A DNA stretch of 64,000 nt from Neisseria bergeri (GCA_003044455.1 POWY01000006.1:47561-111560); one strand, 5' to 3'. Shown: positions 26,752-38,483, counted from the first letter of the stretch. Made by a program: numbers and translations. The notes: generated by a model not told the origin, from the sequence alone.

Positions 26752-27750
26752 ATGAAGATTGCGATTTACGGTACGAAAAGCTATGACCGCGAACATTTTG
26801 CCCGCGCCAACCGGCATTTCGGCTTCGAGCTGGAGTTTTTTGATTTTATGCTGGATGTAAAAACGGCGAAAATGGCGGAAGGTGCGGAAGCGGTCTGTAT
26901 TTTTGTGAACGACGACGGCGGCCGGCCCGTGTTGGAACGACTGGCAAAAATCGGGGTAAAGGCGGTCGCCCTGCGTTGCGCGGGGTTTAACAATGTCGAT
27001 TTGGAAGCGGCTGGAGAATTGGGCCTGAAAGTCGTGCGCGTTCCCGCCTATTCGCCCGAATCGGTTGCAGAACATACCGTGGGGCTGATGCTGACCTTGA
27101 ACCGCCGCATCCACAAAGCCTACCAGCGTACCCGCGATGCCAATTTTTCTTTGGAGGGGCTGACCGGTTTCAATATGTACGGCAAAACGGCGGGCGTTAT
27201 CGGCACGGGGAAAATCGGTATCGCAACGATGCGGATTTTAAAGGGTTTCGGTATGAACCTGCTGGCTTACGATCCGTTTTGCAATCCCGAAGTGGAAAAA
27301 CTCGGCGGCAAATATGTGGATTTGGACGAGCTGTATGCCCGATCGGACATCATCACGCTGCATTGCCCCGCCACTCCGGAGAACCACTATATGCTGAACG
27401 AAGCGGCGTTTGCCAAGATGAAGGACGGCGTGATGATCATCAACACCAGCCGGGGCGGGCTGATTGACAGTGCCGCCGCCATCGAGGCGTTGAAGTGTCG
27501 GAAAATCGGCGCATTGGGTATGGACGTGTATGAAAATGAACGCGAATTGTTTTTTGAAGACAAATCCAACGACGTGATTACCGACGACGTGTTCCGCCGG
27601 CTGTCGTCTTGTCATAACGTGCTGTTTACCGGCCATCAGGCCTTTTTGACGGAGGAGGCGCTCGGCAATATTTCGGAAGTAACCCTGTCCAATATCCGCG
27701 AGGTCTTGCAGACCGGCGATTGCGGCAATGCGGTTCGTGCCGGCGGCTGA
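26752..27750 (+). CDS. ldhA: D-lactate dehydrogenase / 2-hydroxyacid dehydrogenase
   Basis: A 332-residue NAD-dependent 2-hydroxyacid dehydrogenase beginning MKIAIYGTKSYDREHF, as E. coli LdhA does. It has the Rossmann motif VIGTGKIGIA, the catalytic Arg region NTSRGGLID, a Glu in the DVYENERELFFED stretch, and the catalytic His in FTGHQAFLTEEAL. Fermentative D-LDH fits best; other D-hydroxyacids cannot be excluded. The start was chosen at this Met because the 15 residues upstream do not match the family. Confidence 0.88.
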   Translation: MKIAIYGTKSYDREHFARANRHFGFELEFFDFMLDVKTAKMAEGAEAVCIFVNDDGGRPVLERLAKIGVKAVALRCAGFNNVDLEAAGELGLKVVRVPAYSPESVAEHTVGLMLTLNRRIHKAYQRTRDANFSLEGLTGFNMYGKTAGVIGTGKIGIATMRILKGFGMNLLAYDPFCNPEVEKLGGKYVDLDELYARSDIITLHCPATPENHYMLNEAAFAKMKDGVMIINTSRGGLIDSAAAIEALKCRKIGALGMDVYENERELFFEDKSNDVITDDVFRRLSSCHNVLFTGHQAFLTEEALGNISEVTLSNIREVLQTGDCGNAVRAGG

Positions 27751-27773
27751 TGTGTTTTAAGAGTTTAAAGGAA

Positions 27774-27803
27774 ATGCCGTCTGAAACAGGTTTCAGACGG
27801 CAT
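27774..27803. terminator. inverted uptake-sequence pair between ldhA and serS
   Basis: Two opposed DUS copies with a tiny loop sit between convergent genes and can end transcription from both sides. Confidence 0.75.
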
Positions 27804-27826
27804 TTGACGTTCAGGCAGCCTGCAAC

Positions 27827-29137
<1,311 letters not shown>

Positions 29138-29288
29138 TTAATTTGAAACGTATTATTGTAAACCAAATTCAAGATATTTTCCCAAATCCCCCCGTGTTTC
29201 GGCACACGTACCGCCATGCCGTCTGATTTGTCAAAACCGCCTGATTTGTGGGAAAATCTCAAGATTGAATTTAACGGAGGGCGACACC

Positions 29289-29813
29289 GTGTTGGACAGA
29301 GAAGGCTATCGCCCCAATGTCGGTATCATCTTAATCAACAACCGCAACGAGGTCTTTTGGGGCAAGCGTGTACGCGAACATTCATGGCAGTTTCCGCAAG
29401 GCGGCATCAAGCCGGGCGAAAGCCCCGAAACCGCCATGTACCGCGAGTTGTACGAAGAAGTCGGACTTCTGCCGCAACACGTCAAAATCGTCGGGCGGAC
29501 GCGCGACTGGCTGCGTTACGACGTGCCGAACAACTGGGTGCGCCGCGAATGGCGCGGATCCTATCGCGGACAGAAGCAGATTTGGTATCTCCTGCGCCTG
29601 ACCGGCCGGGATTGCGATGTCAACCTGCGCGCCACCCGCCACCCCGAATTTGACGGCTGGCGTTGGCACCAATATTGGGCGCCCGTTGACGAAGTGATTG
29701 ATTTCAAACGCGACGTTTATTTGGGGGCGTTGAAAGAACTTTCTTCCCGCTTCCTGCGCGGTATGGAAAGTTATGAAGACTTTGCCGCCCGCCAACCTTC
29801 CGGCAACCGGTAA
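29289..29813 (+). CDS. rppH: RNA pyrophosphohydrolase
   Basis: A 174-residue Nudix hydrolase that removes pyrophosphate from the 5' end of transcripts and so starts mRNA decay. The Nudix box reads [23 protein letters not shown] (23 residues, G-x5-E-x7-REUxEE). It opens [14 protein letters not shown] as in other proteobacterial RppH. The start is a GTG preceded by GGAGGG at the right distance. It ends at a hairpin built around an AG-type uptake sequence. Confidence 0.93.
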   Translation: MLDREGYRPNVGIILINNRNEVFWGKRVREHSWQFPQGGIKPGESPETAMYRELYEEVGLLPQHVKIVGRTRDWLRYDVPNNWVRREWRGSYRGQKQIWYLLRLTGRDCDVNLRATRHPEFDGWRWHQYWAPVDEVIDFKRDVYLGALKELSSRFLRGMESYEDFAARQPSGNR

Positions 29814-29826
29814 AACAACGGAACGC

Positions 29827-29859
29827 AACGCTTTCAGGCCGTCTGAAAGCGTTGTTTTT
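29827..29859 (+). terminator. rho-independent terminator of rppH
   Basis: An 11-bp perfect stem (AACGCTTTCAG/CTGAAAGCGTT) around GCCGT, followed by GTTTTT. The stem includes the uptake-sequence variant AGGCCGTCTGAA. Confidence 0.8.
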
Positions 29860-29955
29860 CATCCTTTCAGACGGCATGGCATTCAAATTATACAGACTGT
29901 AAAATCATATTTTTCTGACACCAGCAAATGCTCCCATGAAGCAGAAAGTAATAAA

Positions 29956-31500
29956 ATGCAAGTAAAATCAATAACTCTACATAATATTGGACAATTCAAA
30001 GAATTAACCATTCCACTCGCGCCTTTAACTGAAAATGCACCTAAGGTTGCTGTTTTTATTGGGAATAACGGCTCAGGAAAAACAACAGTTTTGAAATCGT
30101 TGGTTACGGCGTTGAGTTGGCTGCCTGCGCGTATTCGTAGCGAACGTGGGCGAGGTTTGGATATTCCCGAAGAAGTGATTATGAATGGACGGTCTTCAGG
30201 AATGGTGGTGCTGAGTATTGAAAATACCAAAAAATCATTTACATGGCAGCTTAGCAAAGCTCAAAAGGGCAGGAAAAATCAGTTTTCTACTGATTTGAAA
30301 GATATTAATGAATTAGCAGATATTCATCGCACTAATTTAACCGAAAATGAACAAGCTGATTTGCCGATATTAGCTTTTTATCCTGTTGAACGCAGCGTAT
30401 TAGATATTCCGTTAAAAATTAGAGAAAAACATTCTTTTGAACAACTTAACGGTTATGATAATGCGTTGGAAATGGGCGTTGATTTTAGACGATTTTTTGA
30501 GTGGTTTCGTGAAAGGGAGGATATTGAAAATGAAGAAAATGCATTTTCAGAAATAGGTCAAATAATCAATGGGCTAGGTGATCTGGATTCAAACATGGAC
30601 AGTTTGTTTAATGCTTTTGATAAGATGGCTTCTTTACGAAAAGATATTGAAAAAAAAGAGAACGCGCTTGTTAAAGCTAAAAATGATAATGAATTAGAAA
30701 AAATAGCTGATTTCTCTGAGCAGTTAATTGAATTGATGAATAAATTTATTGAAACAAAATCACAGACTGATTTATTTTTTACAAACGCTGTGCCATCGAT
30801 AGGAAAAGATGCTTTAAGAAAAAAAATAAATTATTTGGATATCCAATTAAAAACAGTTAAAGATGCAGTACAGAATTTTACTAATTTTGAAAATATTAGG
30901 GTTCAAAGAAAACCTAAATTACGCATGATTGTAAAAAAAAATAATCTAGAATTTGAAGTTTCCCAACTCTCTCAAGGCGAAAAATCCCTAATGGCATTGA
31001 TAGGCGACATTGCTCGTCGTTTGGCAATGCTTAACCCAAGTTTGGAGAATCCCTTGAATGGACATGGTATTGTAATTATCGATGAAGCCGATTTACATCT
31101 ACATCCACAATGGCAACGTCAATTAATTGAACGACTGACCAAAACCTTTCCAAATTGTCAATTTGTATTAAGCACACATTCGCCGCTTGTAATTAGCGAT
31201 AGTAAGGATATTATTGTTTATTCATTAGAAAATGGAGAAATACAACAAGTATCATCACAATATGGGCAAGATGCAAACACGGTTTTATTGAATGTAATGG
31301 AAACAGCTATTCGCAATGAAGAAGTTACCCAAAAATTGAATCATTTATTGGATTTAATTCAGGATAATCAATTGGATGAGGCAAAAATTAAGTTAACTAC
31401 ATTACGCCAAGATCTGCCTGAAAATAATTTAGAATTAGCCAAGGCTCAACTTTTACTCAAAAAACAGGAAATCCGTTATGAGAAAAATTCAAAAAGCTGA
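29956..31500 (+). CDS. ptuA: Septu defence ATPase PtuA
   Basis: The 514-residue ABC-type ATPase has Walker A GNNGSGKTT (residues 36-44), a long insert with a central helical region, the signature LSQGEKSLMAL, Walker B IVIIDEADLHLHPQWQ and the switch FVLSTHSPLVI. This is the OLD/RecF-like layout of PtuA. It is directly followed, with a 23-base overlap, by a TIGR02646-type HNH nuclease, which is the Septu pairing. The gene is strongly AT-rich in contrast to its neighbours, so it was probably acquired. In Septu the ATPase senses infection and controls the nuclease. Confidence 0.88.
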   Translation: MQVKSITLHNIGQFKELTIPLAPLTENAPKVAVFIGNNGSGKTTVLKSLVTALSWLPARIRSERGRGLDIPEEVIMNGRSSGMVVLSIENTKKSFTWQLSKAQKGRKNQFSTDLKDINELADIHRTNLTENEQADLPILAFYPVERSVLDIPLKIREKHSFEQLNGYDNALEMGVDFRRFFEWFREREDIENEENAFSEIGQIINGLGDLDSNMDSLFNAFDKMASLRKDIEKKENALVKAKNDNELEKIADFSEQLIELMNKFIETKSQTDLFFTNAVPSIGKDALRKKINYLDIQLKTVKDAVQNFTNFENIRVQRKPKLRMIVKKNNLEFEVSQLSQGEKSLMALIGDIARRLAMLNPSLENPLNGHGIVIIDEADLHLHPQWQRQLIERLTKTFPNCQFVLSTHSPLVISDSKDIIVYSLENGEIQQVSSQYGQDANTVLLNVMETAIRNEEVTQKLNHLLDLIQDNQLDEAKIKLTTLRQDLPENNLELAKAQLLLKKQEIRYEKNSKS

Positions 31501-32098
31501 TGAGCCTGTCAGTTTTGCCAGGTACAAACAAGACAACCCTGCTCATCAATACAAAGATTTAAATGATGAGATTGTCCGCCAAGATATTCGGCAAAAATGC
31601 ACAGAAGAACAATATTATTTATGTGCTTATTGCTGCAAAGAAATTTCAGGAACAAATGTGGATACCATGAATGAGCATATTCAGCCACGTCATCATTACC
31701 CCAATTTGTCTATGGATTTTAATAATATTGTAGCAAGTTGCAATCAAACAGGGCATTGTGACAATTCAAAAGGTTCGAAAATCCTTCCACTTACGCCTTT
31801 GATGGACGAATGTGAAACTGAATTTGAATTTAGAATAAATGGTGCTGTAAGTGGTAAAACAGAAAGGGCAAGAAGTGCAATTGATATTTTGCAATTAAAT
31901 CATAAAAAATTATGCGAATCAAGAAAGCAAGCTATTAATTCCATGCTTATAAGTCATGGACTTGGAAATCCAATTGAAGTGGAAGATGATGAGTTATTAC
32001 AATCCGTTTGTGATGATATTATGCAACCTGAAAACGGAAAACTTATTGCTTTTACGCCAGCCATTGTCAATGCAATTAAAAATTGGACTAACTCATAA
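31478..32098 (+). CDS. ptuB: Septu defence HNH nuclease PtuB
   Basis: The 206-residue protein has the zinc-finger HNH layout of PtuB: Cys49-x2-Cys52 (LCAYC), the NEHIQPRHHYP block with His67, then FNNIVASCNQTGHCDNSKG with a second Cys pair. This matches the putative HNH endonuclease family TIGR02646 found with PtuA in Septu and in some retrons. No reverse transcriptase is nearby, so a plain Septu system is the better call. It is predicted to cut nucleic acid on phage infection; that is family knowledge. Confidence 0.88.
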   Translation: MRKIQKADEPVSFARYKQDNPAHQYKDLNDEIVRQDIRQKCTEEQYYLCAYCCKEISGTNVDTMNEHIQPRHHYPNLSMDFNNIVASCNQTGHCDNSKGSKILPLTPLMDECETEFEFRINGAVSGKTERARSAIDILQLNHKKLCESRKQAINSMLISHGLGNPIEVEDDELLQSVCDDIMQPENGKLIAFTPAIVNAIKNWTNS

Positions 32099-32223
32099 GA
32101 AAATAGCCAAAACTTGATTTTTATTATATTAAAGCTTTTTACTAATAAGAAATATGGTATGTCACAAGGAATATTTTACTAATTAATCAAATTTTCAAAT
32201 TCCATTTGGCAAACAACATAATT

Positions 32224-34203
32224 ATGACAAAAAAGACACAATACAGCGAATCCAGCATTACCGTCCTCAAAGGTTTAGAGCCGGTCAAAGAACGTCCCGG
32301 CATGTACACACGCACCGACAGCCCGACCCACATCTGCCAAGAAGTCATCGACAATGCGGCGGACGAGGCGTTGGGCGGTTTCGCCACTGAAATCGACGTG
32401 CGCATCCACGACGACGGTTCGCTTTCCGTACACGACAACGGGCGCGGCATTCCCGTCGGGCTGCACCCTGTCGAAGGCGTGCCCGTGGTCGAACTCGTGT
32501 TTACCCGTCTGCACGCGGGCGGCAAGTTCAACAAAAAAGACGGCGGCAGCGCGTATGCCTTTTCAGGCGGCCTGCACGGCGTGGGCGTGTCTGTTACCAA
32601 CGCGCTTTCCACCCGCCTCGAAGTAACCGTCAAACGCGAAGGCAAAGTCCACCGCATCGTGTTTGCCGGCGGCGACGTGGTCGAACCGTTGGCGGAAGTA
32701 GGCAAATGCGCCGTCAAAGACAGCGGCACCGAAGTGCGCGTCTGGCCGGACGGCAAATATTTTGAAAGCCCGAATTACAGCATTCCCGAACTCGAACGTC
32801 TGCTGCGCGCCAAAGCCGTGCTGCTGCCGGGCGTGCGCGTTTCCCTGACCCGTCCGGTCAAAGACGAAACGCAAACCCAAACCTGGCACTACCCGGACGG
32901 TCTGAAAAGCTATCTGACCGACCTGATTGCCGATGCACAAGAAGCCGCGCCTATCTTCTCCTGTGAAAACTACATTTCAGACGGCCACAACGGCGATTTC
33001 AGTATCGGCGAAGGCGCGGCGTTTGCCCTGACTTGGCTGGAAGAAGGCTCGTGCGCCAACGAAAGCTATGTCAACCTCATCCCCACCCCGTTGGGCGGCA
33101 CGCACGAAGCAGGCTTGAAACAAGCCGTGTTCAACGCCGTCAACAACTTCATCAATCTGCACAACCTCCTACCGCGCGGCGTGAAAGTACAAAGCGACGA
33201 CGTGTTCGGCAAAACCGCCTTCGTCCTCTCCGCCCGCGTCCTCGATCCGCAATTCCAAGGTCAGACCAAAGACAAGCTGACCAACCGCGATGCGCTGAAA
33301 CTCGTCGCCGCCGTAGCGGGCGACCCTTTGGAATTGTGGCTGAACCAAAACGTGGACTTCGGCAAAAAAATCGCCGAACTCGCCATCCGTCAGGCACAGG
33401 CACGGCTGCGTTCGGTTAAAAAGATTGAAAAGAAAAAAGGCAGCGGCGTCGCCGTCCTGCCCGGCAAACTGACCGACTGCGAAAGCGAAGACATCCGCGA
33501 AAACGAACTCTTCCTCGTCGAAGGCGATTCCGCCGGCGGCTCCGCCAAACTTGCCCGCGACAAAGCCACGCAGGCCATCCTGCCACTGCGCGGCAAAGTG
33601 CTTAACAGCTTTGAAGTCCACCCCGACCAGCTTTTCGGCAACGCCGAAATCCACGACATTTCCGTCGCCATCGGCGTCGATCCGCACGGCATCAACGACC
33701 ATCCCGACTTAAGCGGCCTGCGCTACGGCAAAATCGCCATCCTGTCCGATGCCGACGTGGACGGCTCGCATATTCAAGTTTTGCTGCTGACCCTGTTCTA
33801 CCGCCACTTCCCGAAACTGGTCGCCGACGGACACATCTACGTCGCCCAGCCGCCGCTGTTCCGCGTCGATGTCAACGCACAAGGCAAAAGCAAACCCGCC
33901 CGCAAATTCTACGCCCTCGACCAAAACGAACTCGACAGCATTTTGGAGCGGCTGCAAAAAGAAGGCGTTAAAGAAACCGCCTATTCCATCAGCCGTTTCA
34001 AAGGCTTGGGCGAGATGAACCCCGACCAGCTCAAAGACACCACCATGCACCCCGACACCCGCCGCCTGTTGCAGGTACAAATCCCCGAAGGCGCGGATGA
34101 CGAGACGCGCGACATCTTCGTCAAACTGATGGGCAAAGGCGAAGCCGCCGCCCGCCGCGCATGGATGGAACGCGAAGGAGATACGGCGGAATTGGATATT
34201 TGA
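32224..34203 (+). CDS. parE: DNA topoisomerase IV subunit B
   Basis: The 659-residue GHKL ATPase/TOPRIM protein includes DNAADEALGG (ATP-site Asn), DNGRGIPVG, GGLHGVGVSVTNALS, the TOPRIM motif LFLVEGDSAGGSAK, and SDADVDGSHIQVLLLT. It forms topoisomerase IV with ParC and unlinks daughter chromosomes. The length and the order without a long GyrB insert favour ParE over GyrB. The start MTKKTQYSES was chosen. It lies just after the AT-rich Septu insert, which may have replaced its original upstream region. Confidence 0.93.
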   Translation: MTKKTQYSESSITVLKGLEPVKERPGMYTRTDSPTHICQEVIDNAADEALGGFATEIDVRIHDDGSLSVHDNGRGIPVGLHPVEGVPVVELVFTRLHAGGKFNKKDGGSAYAFSGGLHGVGVSVTNALSTRLEVTVKREGKVHRIVFAGGDVVEPLAEVGKCAVKDSGTEVRVWPDGKYFESPNYSIPELERLLRAKAVLLPGVRVSLTRPVKDETQTQTWHYPDGLKSYLTDLIADAQEAAPIFSCENYISDGHNGDFSIGEGAAFALTWLEEGSCANESYVNLIPTPLGGTHEAGLKQAVFNAVNNFINLHNLLPRGVKVQSDDVFGKTAFVLSARVLDPQFQGQTKDKLTNRDALKLVAAVAGDPLELWLNQNVDFGKKIAELAIRQAQARLRSVKKIEKKKGSGVAVLPGKLTDCESEDIRENELFLVEGDSAGGSAKLARDKATQAILPLRGKVLNSFEVHPDQLFGNAEIHDISVAIGVDPHGINDHPDLSGLRYGKIAILSDADVDGSHIQVLLLTLFYRHFPKLVADGHIYVAQPPLFRVDVNAQGKSKPARKFYALDQNELDSILERLQKEGVKETAYSISRFKGLGEMNPDQLKDTTMHPDTRRLLQVQIPEGADDETRDIFVKLMGKGEAAARRAWMEREGDTAELDI

Positions 34204-34227
34204 ACCGTGATTGCCGCATACGAAAAA

Positions 34228-34263
34228 ATGCCGTCTGAAACCGAATCGGTTTTCAGACGGCAT
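34228..34263. terminator. inverted uptake-sequence pair between parE and proQ
   Basis: Opposed DUS copies extended by an ACCGA/TCGGT stem between convergent genes; it serves as a bidirectional terminator. Confidence 0.75.
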
Positions 34264-34276
34264 TTCGTTTGGGGAT

Positions 34277-34702
34277 TTATTCTGCTGCGGAAGATTCGGC
34301 TGCTTCGGCTTCAACAGACGGCGTTTCGGCGGCAGCTTGGGCGGACTGCTGTTGCAAAGCCTGCTGCACGAAAGGATGGTTTTGCGCGATCGCCTGTTCT
34401 TCGGGGGTAACTTCGCCTTTGAAACGGTTGTTCAAATCGAAACGTTTGCCGCCGCGCGCCAAGGCTTTCAGATAACGCGGACGGCGGCAGTGGTTGGCGA
34501 GGACGCGTGCAATCAGTGCGGAATCGTATTGCGGCAAAGCGGCAATCAAATCCTGATCGATGCCGAGCGCCAACGGTTTGAAGCGTTTGAATACATCGTA
34601 TTTGCCGTAGATATGGTCGACAATCATTTCTGTCTGTTTCTTTTTGCTCATGGTTTGGACCGCAGATTTCAGTGCTGCGCCCAAAGCGGTTTCTTGTATC
34701 AT
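34277..34702 (-). CDS. proQ: minimal ProQ/FinO RNA chaperone
   Basis: The 141-residue protein is little more than the FinO domain: FKRFKPLALGIDQDLIAALP, ALIARVLANHCRRPRYLKALARGGKRFDLNNR. It has a short Ala/Glu-rich tail in place of the linker and C-terminal domain of E. coli ProQ. Such minimal ProQ proteins bind many small RNAs and mRNA 3' ends in Neisseria. It could start at Met18 instead; the longer start is used here. It is convergent with parE. Confidence 0.9.
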   Translation of the reverse strand: MIQETALGAALKSAVQTMSKKKQTEMIVDHIYGKYDVFKRFKPLALGIDQDLIAALPQYDSALIARVLANHCRRPRYLKALARGGKRFDLNNRFKGEVTPEEQAIAQNHPFVQQALQQQSAQAAAETPSVEAEAAESSAAE

Positions 34703-34793
34703 TTCAGTTGCATTCCTCTAAACAAACCCGTGCGTCAAGGCTGCACGGCAATGCTCGATATTCTATTATAAAGTCTGTGTTTTGGCTAAATTT

Positions 34794-35894
34794 TTATTTG
34801 TTTGAAAGGGTAATGTCGGGCGTATTAACCTGAACGTCGGCATTTTGCGCGCGATGGCGCAGGGCGTGGTCGATGAGGACTAATGCGAGCATGGCTTCTG
34901 CAATCGGCGCGGCGCGCAGTCCGACGCAGGGGTCGTGTCTGCCGTGGGTGGCGAGTTCGACGGGGTCGCCGTTGATGTCGATACTGCGGCGCGGTGTGGC
35001 AATGGAGCTGGTGGGTTTGATGGCGATATTGACGTGGATGTCTTGTCCGGTGCTGATGCCGCCGAGGATGCCGCCTGAGTGGTTGGACAGGAAGCCTTGC
35101 GGGGTCAGTTCGTCGCCATGTTCGCTGCCGCGTTGGACGACGCTGCCGAAGCCCGCGCCGATTTCTATGCCTTTGACGGCGTTGATGCCCATCATGGCGT
35201 AGGCGATTTCGGCATCGAGGCGGTCGAAAACGGGTTCACCCAAACCGACGGGGACGTTGGTCGCTTCGATATGCAGTTTCGCGCCGACGGAATCCAAGGA
35301 TTTGCGCACGCCGTCCATATAGTTTTCCAGCTCGGCAATTTGGCTTTGGTTGGCGGCAAAAAAAGGATTTTGGGAAATGTGTTCGTAGCCTTCAAACTGA
35401 ATTTCTTTTTCGCCGACTTGGGTAACGTAGGCGGTAATTTCCGTGCCGAATTTTTCTTTCAGCCATTTTTTGGCGACGGCTCCGGCGGCAACGCGGGTGG
35501 CGGTTTCACGGGCGGAACTCCTGCCGCCGCCGCGATAGTCGCGCGTGCCGTATTTGTGCCAATAGGTATAGTCGGCATGGCCGGGGCGGAAACTTTGGGC
35601 GATGTTGCCGTAGTCTTTGCTGCGTTGGTCGGTATTGCGGATTAAGAGGGCGATGGGTGTGCCGGTGGTTTTGCCTTCGAAGACGCCGGAGAGAATTTCG
35701 ACTTGGTCGGCTTCGCGGCGTTGGGTAACGTGGCGGCTGGTGCCGGGTTTGCGCCGGTCGAGGTCGGCTTGGATGTCTGATTCGGTCAATGCCAGTCCGG
35801 GCGGACAGCCGTCGATGATGCAGCCCAAACCTGCGCCGTGGCTTTCGCCGAAGGTGGTAACGGTAAAGAGTTGTCCGAAAGTGTTGCCTGCCAT
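34794..35894 (-). CDS. aroC: chorismate synthase
   Basis: The 366-residue FMN-dependent enzyme makes chorismate from EPSP, the last step of the shikimate pathway. Signatures visible: [41 protein letters not shown], and [17 protein letters not shown]. It begins [20 protein letters not shown], the standard start for proteobacterial AroC. Length normal. Confidence 0.97.
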   Translation of the reverse strand: MAGNTFGQLFTVTTFGESHGAGLGCIIDGCPPGLALTESDIQADLDRRKPGTSRHVTQRREADQVEILSGVFEGKTTGTPIALLIRNTDQRSKDYGNIAQSFRPGHADYTYWHKYGTRDYRGGGRSSARETATRVAAGAVAKKWLKEKFGTEITAYVTQVGEKEIQFEGYEHISQNPFFAANQSQIAELENYMDGVRKSLDSVGAKLHIEATNVPVGLGEPVFDRLDAEIAYAMMGINAVKGIEIGAGFGSVVQRGSEHGDELTPQGFLSNHSGGILGGISTGQDIHVNIAIKPTSSIATPRRSIDINGDPVELATHGRHDPCVGLRAAPIAEAMLALVLIDHALRHRAQNADVQVNTPDITLSNK

Positions 35895-36040
35895 GATTTT
35901 TCCCTTTATCGGTATAGTGTGGAAAGATGACGGATTTTAGCACAAAAGCCCGTCCGCCATTGAAGGGGAGGCAGTCAAAGAGTTTACGTGTGGTGAGGAA
36001 AATCGGCTTATAATCCGGTCTGATTTTTCAGGATAGAGAT

Positions 36041-37129
36041 ATGAGCGACTACACGCAGCAGCTTCAAGATAAAAAAGACTGCCTTAAAACCCTTTTTGCA
36101 GGTTTGGATTTCCCTGAGTGGGAAGTGTACGAATCTCCGGACAAACACTACCGTATGCGCGCCGAATTCCGCATTTGGCACGAAGGCGGTGAAATGTTTT
36201 ACGCCATGTTTGAAAAAGGGCAGAAAGCCAGCAGCGCAAGCATGATACGCTGCGACCGTTTTGAAGCAGCTTCCGAGGCCGTCAACCGCCTCATGCCCGA
36301 GCTGATTGCCGCCGCCGCGCAATCCCCCGAACTCAAAAACCGCTGGTACGCCGTCGAATTCCTCTCCACGCTCAGTGGCGAAATGCTGGTTACTATGATT
36401 TACCACAAAAAACTCGGCGACGGATGGCAACAGGCGGCACAAGAGCTGCAAGAACGGTTGGACATTGCCGTTATCGGGCGGAGTAGGGGGCAGAAAATCG
36501 TTTTAAAACAAGATTACGTAACCGAAACCCTGCGCGTCGGCGACCGCGATTTCCACTACCGCCAAATCGAAGGCAGCTTTACCCAACCGAATGCTGCCGT
36601 GTGTCAAAAAATGCTTGAGTGGGCGTGCCGCGCGGCGGAAGGCTTGGGCGGCGACCTGCTCGAACTATATTGTGGAAACGGCAACTTTACGCTTCCTTTA
36701 TCTGAAAAGTTTGAACGTGTTTTGGCAACCGAAATCTCCAAAACCTCCGTCAGCGCGGCGCAATGGAATATTGAGGCAAACGGGATAGGCAACATCAAAA
36801 TCGCCCGCCTGTCTGCCGAAGAATTTACCGAAGCCTATACCGGCAAACGTGAGTTTACACGCCTTAAGGAGGGTGGTATTGCTTTGACGGATTATGCATT
36901 TTCCACTATTTTTGTTGATCCGCCGCGTGCCGGTATCGATGAGGAAACTTTGAAGCTGGTGTCGCAGTTTGACAATATCATCTACATTTCCTGTAATCCC
37001 GAAACGCTGCGCGCCAATTTGGATACCTTGGCGGAAACCCATACGGTCGAACGTGCCGCCCTGTTCGACCAATTCCCGTTTACGCACCATATCGAAAGCG
37101 GCGTACTGTTGAAAAAGAAAATCCTTTGA
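36041..37129 (+). CDS. trmA: tRNA (uracil-5)-methyltransferase
   Basis: The 362-residue SAM-dependent enzyme makes ribothymidine at position 54 of tRNA. Motifs: [16 protein letters not shown] for SAM binding, [13 protein letters not shown], and the catalytic Cys in [13 protein letters not shown]. It lacks the TRAM domain and FeS Cys cluster of RlmD, which supports TrmA. It is followed by the aminotransferase with 20 bases between them. Confidence 0.95.
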   Translation: MSDYTQQLQDKKDCLKTLFAGLDFPEWEVYESPDKHYRMRAEFRIWHEGGEMFYAMFEKGQKASSASMIRCDRFEAASEAVNRLMPELIAAAAQSPELKNRWYAVEFLSTLSGEMLVTMIYHKKLGDGWQQAAQELQERLDIAVIGRSRGQKIVLKQDYVTETLRVGDRDFHYRQIEGSFTQPNAAVCQKMLEWACRAAEGLGGDLLELYCGNGNFTLPLSEKFERVLATEISKTSVSAAQWNIEANGIGNIKIARLSAEEFTEAYTGKREFTRLKEGGIALTDYAFSTIFVDPPRAGIDEETLKLVSQFDNIIYISCNPETLRANLDTLAETHTVERAALFDQFPFTHHIESGVLLKKKIL

Positions 37130-37149
37130 AAAAGCAAAAGGTAAAGACT

Positions 37150-38343
37150 ATGTACCGACACGTTGAATATTACCCCGGCGACCCGATTTTGAGTTTGGTC
37201 GAAACCTTCAAAAACGACCCGCGCCCTGAAAAAGTCAATTTGAGCATAGGCATTTATTTCGACGACGAAGGCAAGATGCCCGTATTGGAATCTGTGAACC
37301 GTGTCGAAACCGTCCGCGCCGCCACGCCTGCGCCGTCGCCCTACCTGCCGATGGAAGGTTTGGACACTTACCGCAGCGCGGTGCAACATTTATTGTTCGG
37401 AAAAGACAACCCCGCGCTCGCGCAAGGACGCATCGTTACCGTACAAACCTTGGGCGGCTCGGGCGCACTCAAAGTCGGGGCGGACTTTCTGCACCGCTGG
37501 TTCCCCGCAGCGCGCGCCTACGTCAGCGACCCGACTTGGGACAACCATCGCGGCATTTTTGAAGGCGCGGGTTTCGAGGTCGGCACTTACCCATATTACG
37601 ACCCCACCACCGTCGGCGTGAAATTCGACGAAATGACCGCGTTTTTCAACACCCTGCCCGAAAACAGCGTCCTGATTCTCCATCCCTGCTGCCACAACCC
37701 GACCGGCGTGGATATGTCGGAACAACAATGGGACGAAGTGTTGCACATCATCAAAACGCGCAAACTGATTCCGTTTATGGACATTGCCTACCAAGGATTC
37801 GGCGGCGATTTGGACAGTGATGCCTACGCCGTCCGCAAAGCGGTGGAAATGGAATTGCCGCTGTTCGTCAGTAATTCCTTCTCGAAAAACCTGTCGCTCT
37901 ACGGCGAGCGCGTCGGCGGCTTAAGCGTGGTTTGCCCGAATAAAGAAGAAGCGGAATTGGTGTTCGGACAACTCAAATTTACCGTCCGCCGCATTTACTC
38001 CAGCCCGCCCGCGCACGGCGCGTATCTCGCCGCCGGCGTGATGAACAACCCCGAACTTTACGCCTTGTGGCAAAACGAAGTTTATATGATGCGCGACCGC
38101 ATCCGCGCCATGAGACAGAAACTTTACGATGTCTTAACTGCACAAATCCCCGATCGCGATTTCACTTATTTCATCAAACAGCGCGGCATGTTCAGTTACA
38201 CAGGGTTGAGCGTAGAACAAGTCCGCAGGCTGCGCGACGAATTTGCCGTTTACCTGCTGGATTCCGGCAGGATGTGCGTCGCCGGGCTGAATACATCAAA
38301 TATCGCCTATGTCGCCGATGCGTTTGCCGAAGTGTTGAAATAA
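37150..38343 (+). CDS. aromatic/aspartate aminotransferase
   Basis: A 397-residue PLP-dependent class I aminotransferase. PLP-binding features: [28 protein letters not shown], and the Schiff-base Lys in [16 protein letters not shown]. The [15 protein letters not shown] region and length fit the AspC/TyrB group, which moves amino groups between aspartate, aromatic amino acids and 2-oxoglutarate. Which of AspC or TyrB it matches cannot be settled here. The start [12 protein letters not shown] is eight residues inside a longer frame. Confidence 0.9.
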   Translation: MYRHVEYYPGDPILSLVETFKNDPRPEKVNLSIGIYFDDEGKMPVLESVNRVETVRAATPAPSPYLPMEGLDTYRSAVQHLLFGKDNPALAQGRIVTVQTLGGSGALKVGADFLHRWFPAARAYVSDPTWDNHRGIFEGAGFEVGTYPYYDPTTVGVKFDEMTAFFNTLPENSVLILHPCCHNPTGVDMSEQQWDEVLHIIKTRKLIPFMDIAYQGFGGDLDSDAYAVRKAVEMELPLFVSNSFSKNLSLYGERVGGLSVVCPNKEEAELVFGQLKFTVRRIYSSPPAHGAYLAAGVMNNPELYALWQNEVYMMRDRIRAMRQKLYDVLTAQIPDRDFTYFIKQRGMFSYTGLSVEQVRRLRDEFAVYLLDSGRMCVAGLNTSNIAYVADAFAEVLK

Positions 38344-38362
38344 GAGTTTGAAGTAAGTCAAA

Positions 38363-38398
38363 AGGCCGTCTGAAAAGTATTTATCTTTCAGACGGCCT
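38363..38398. terminator. inverted AG-type uptake-sequence pair
   Basis: AGGCCGTCTGAA and its inverted partner with a 12-base loop and T residues lie between the aminotransferase gene and the tRNA on the opposite strand. Confidence 0.75.
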
Positions 38399-38407
38399 CT
38401 TTATAAT

Positions 38408-38483
38408 TGGCGCACCCAACAGGGATCGAACCTGTGACCTCCAGCTTCGGAAACTGACACTCTTCCAACTGAGCTATGGGTGC
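38408..38483 (-). tRNA. tRNA-Arg (anticodon CCG)
   Basis: A 76-base cloverleaf: acceptor GCACCCA/TGGGTGC, D arm GCTCAGTTGGAAGAGT, anticodon loop TTCCGAA (CCG, reads CGG), T arm ACAGGTTCGATCCCTGT, discriminator G and an encoded CCA. It lies between two plus-strand genes. Confidence 0.95.

Noticed and set aside
29956..32098. Retron (PtuA/PtuB-type effector) hypothesis
   Set aside because: No reverse transcriptase or msr/msd-like RNA region lies next to the two genes; a plain Septu pair fits better.
32224..34203. Topoisomerase subunit considered as GyrB
   Set aside because: Length of 659 residues without the long insert typical of proteobacterial GyrB favours ParE.
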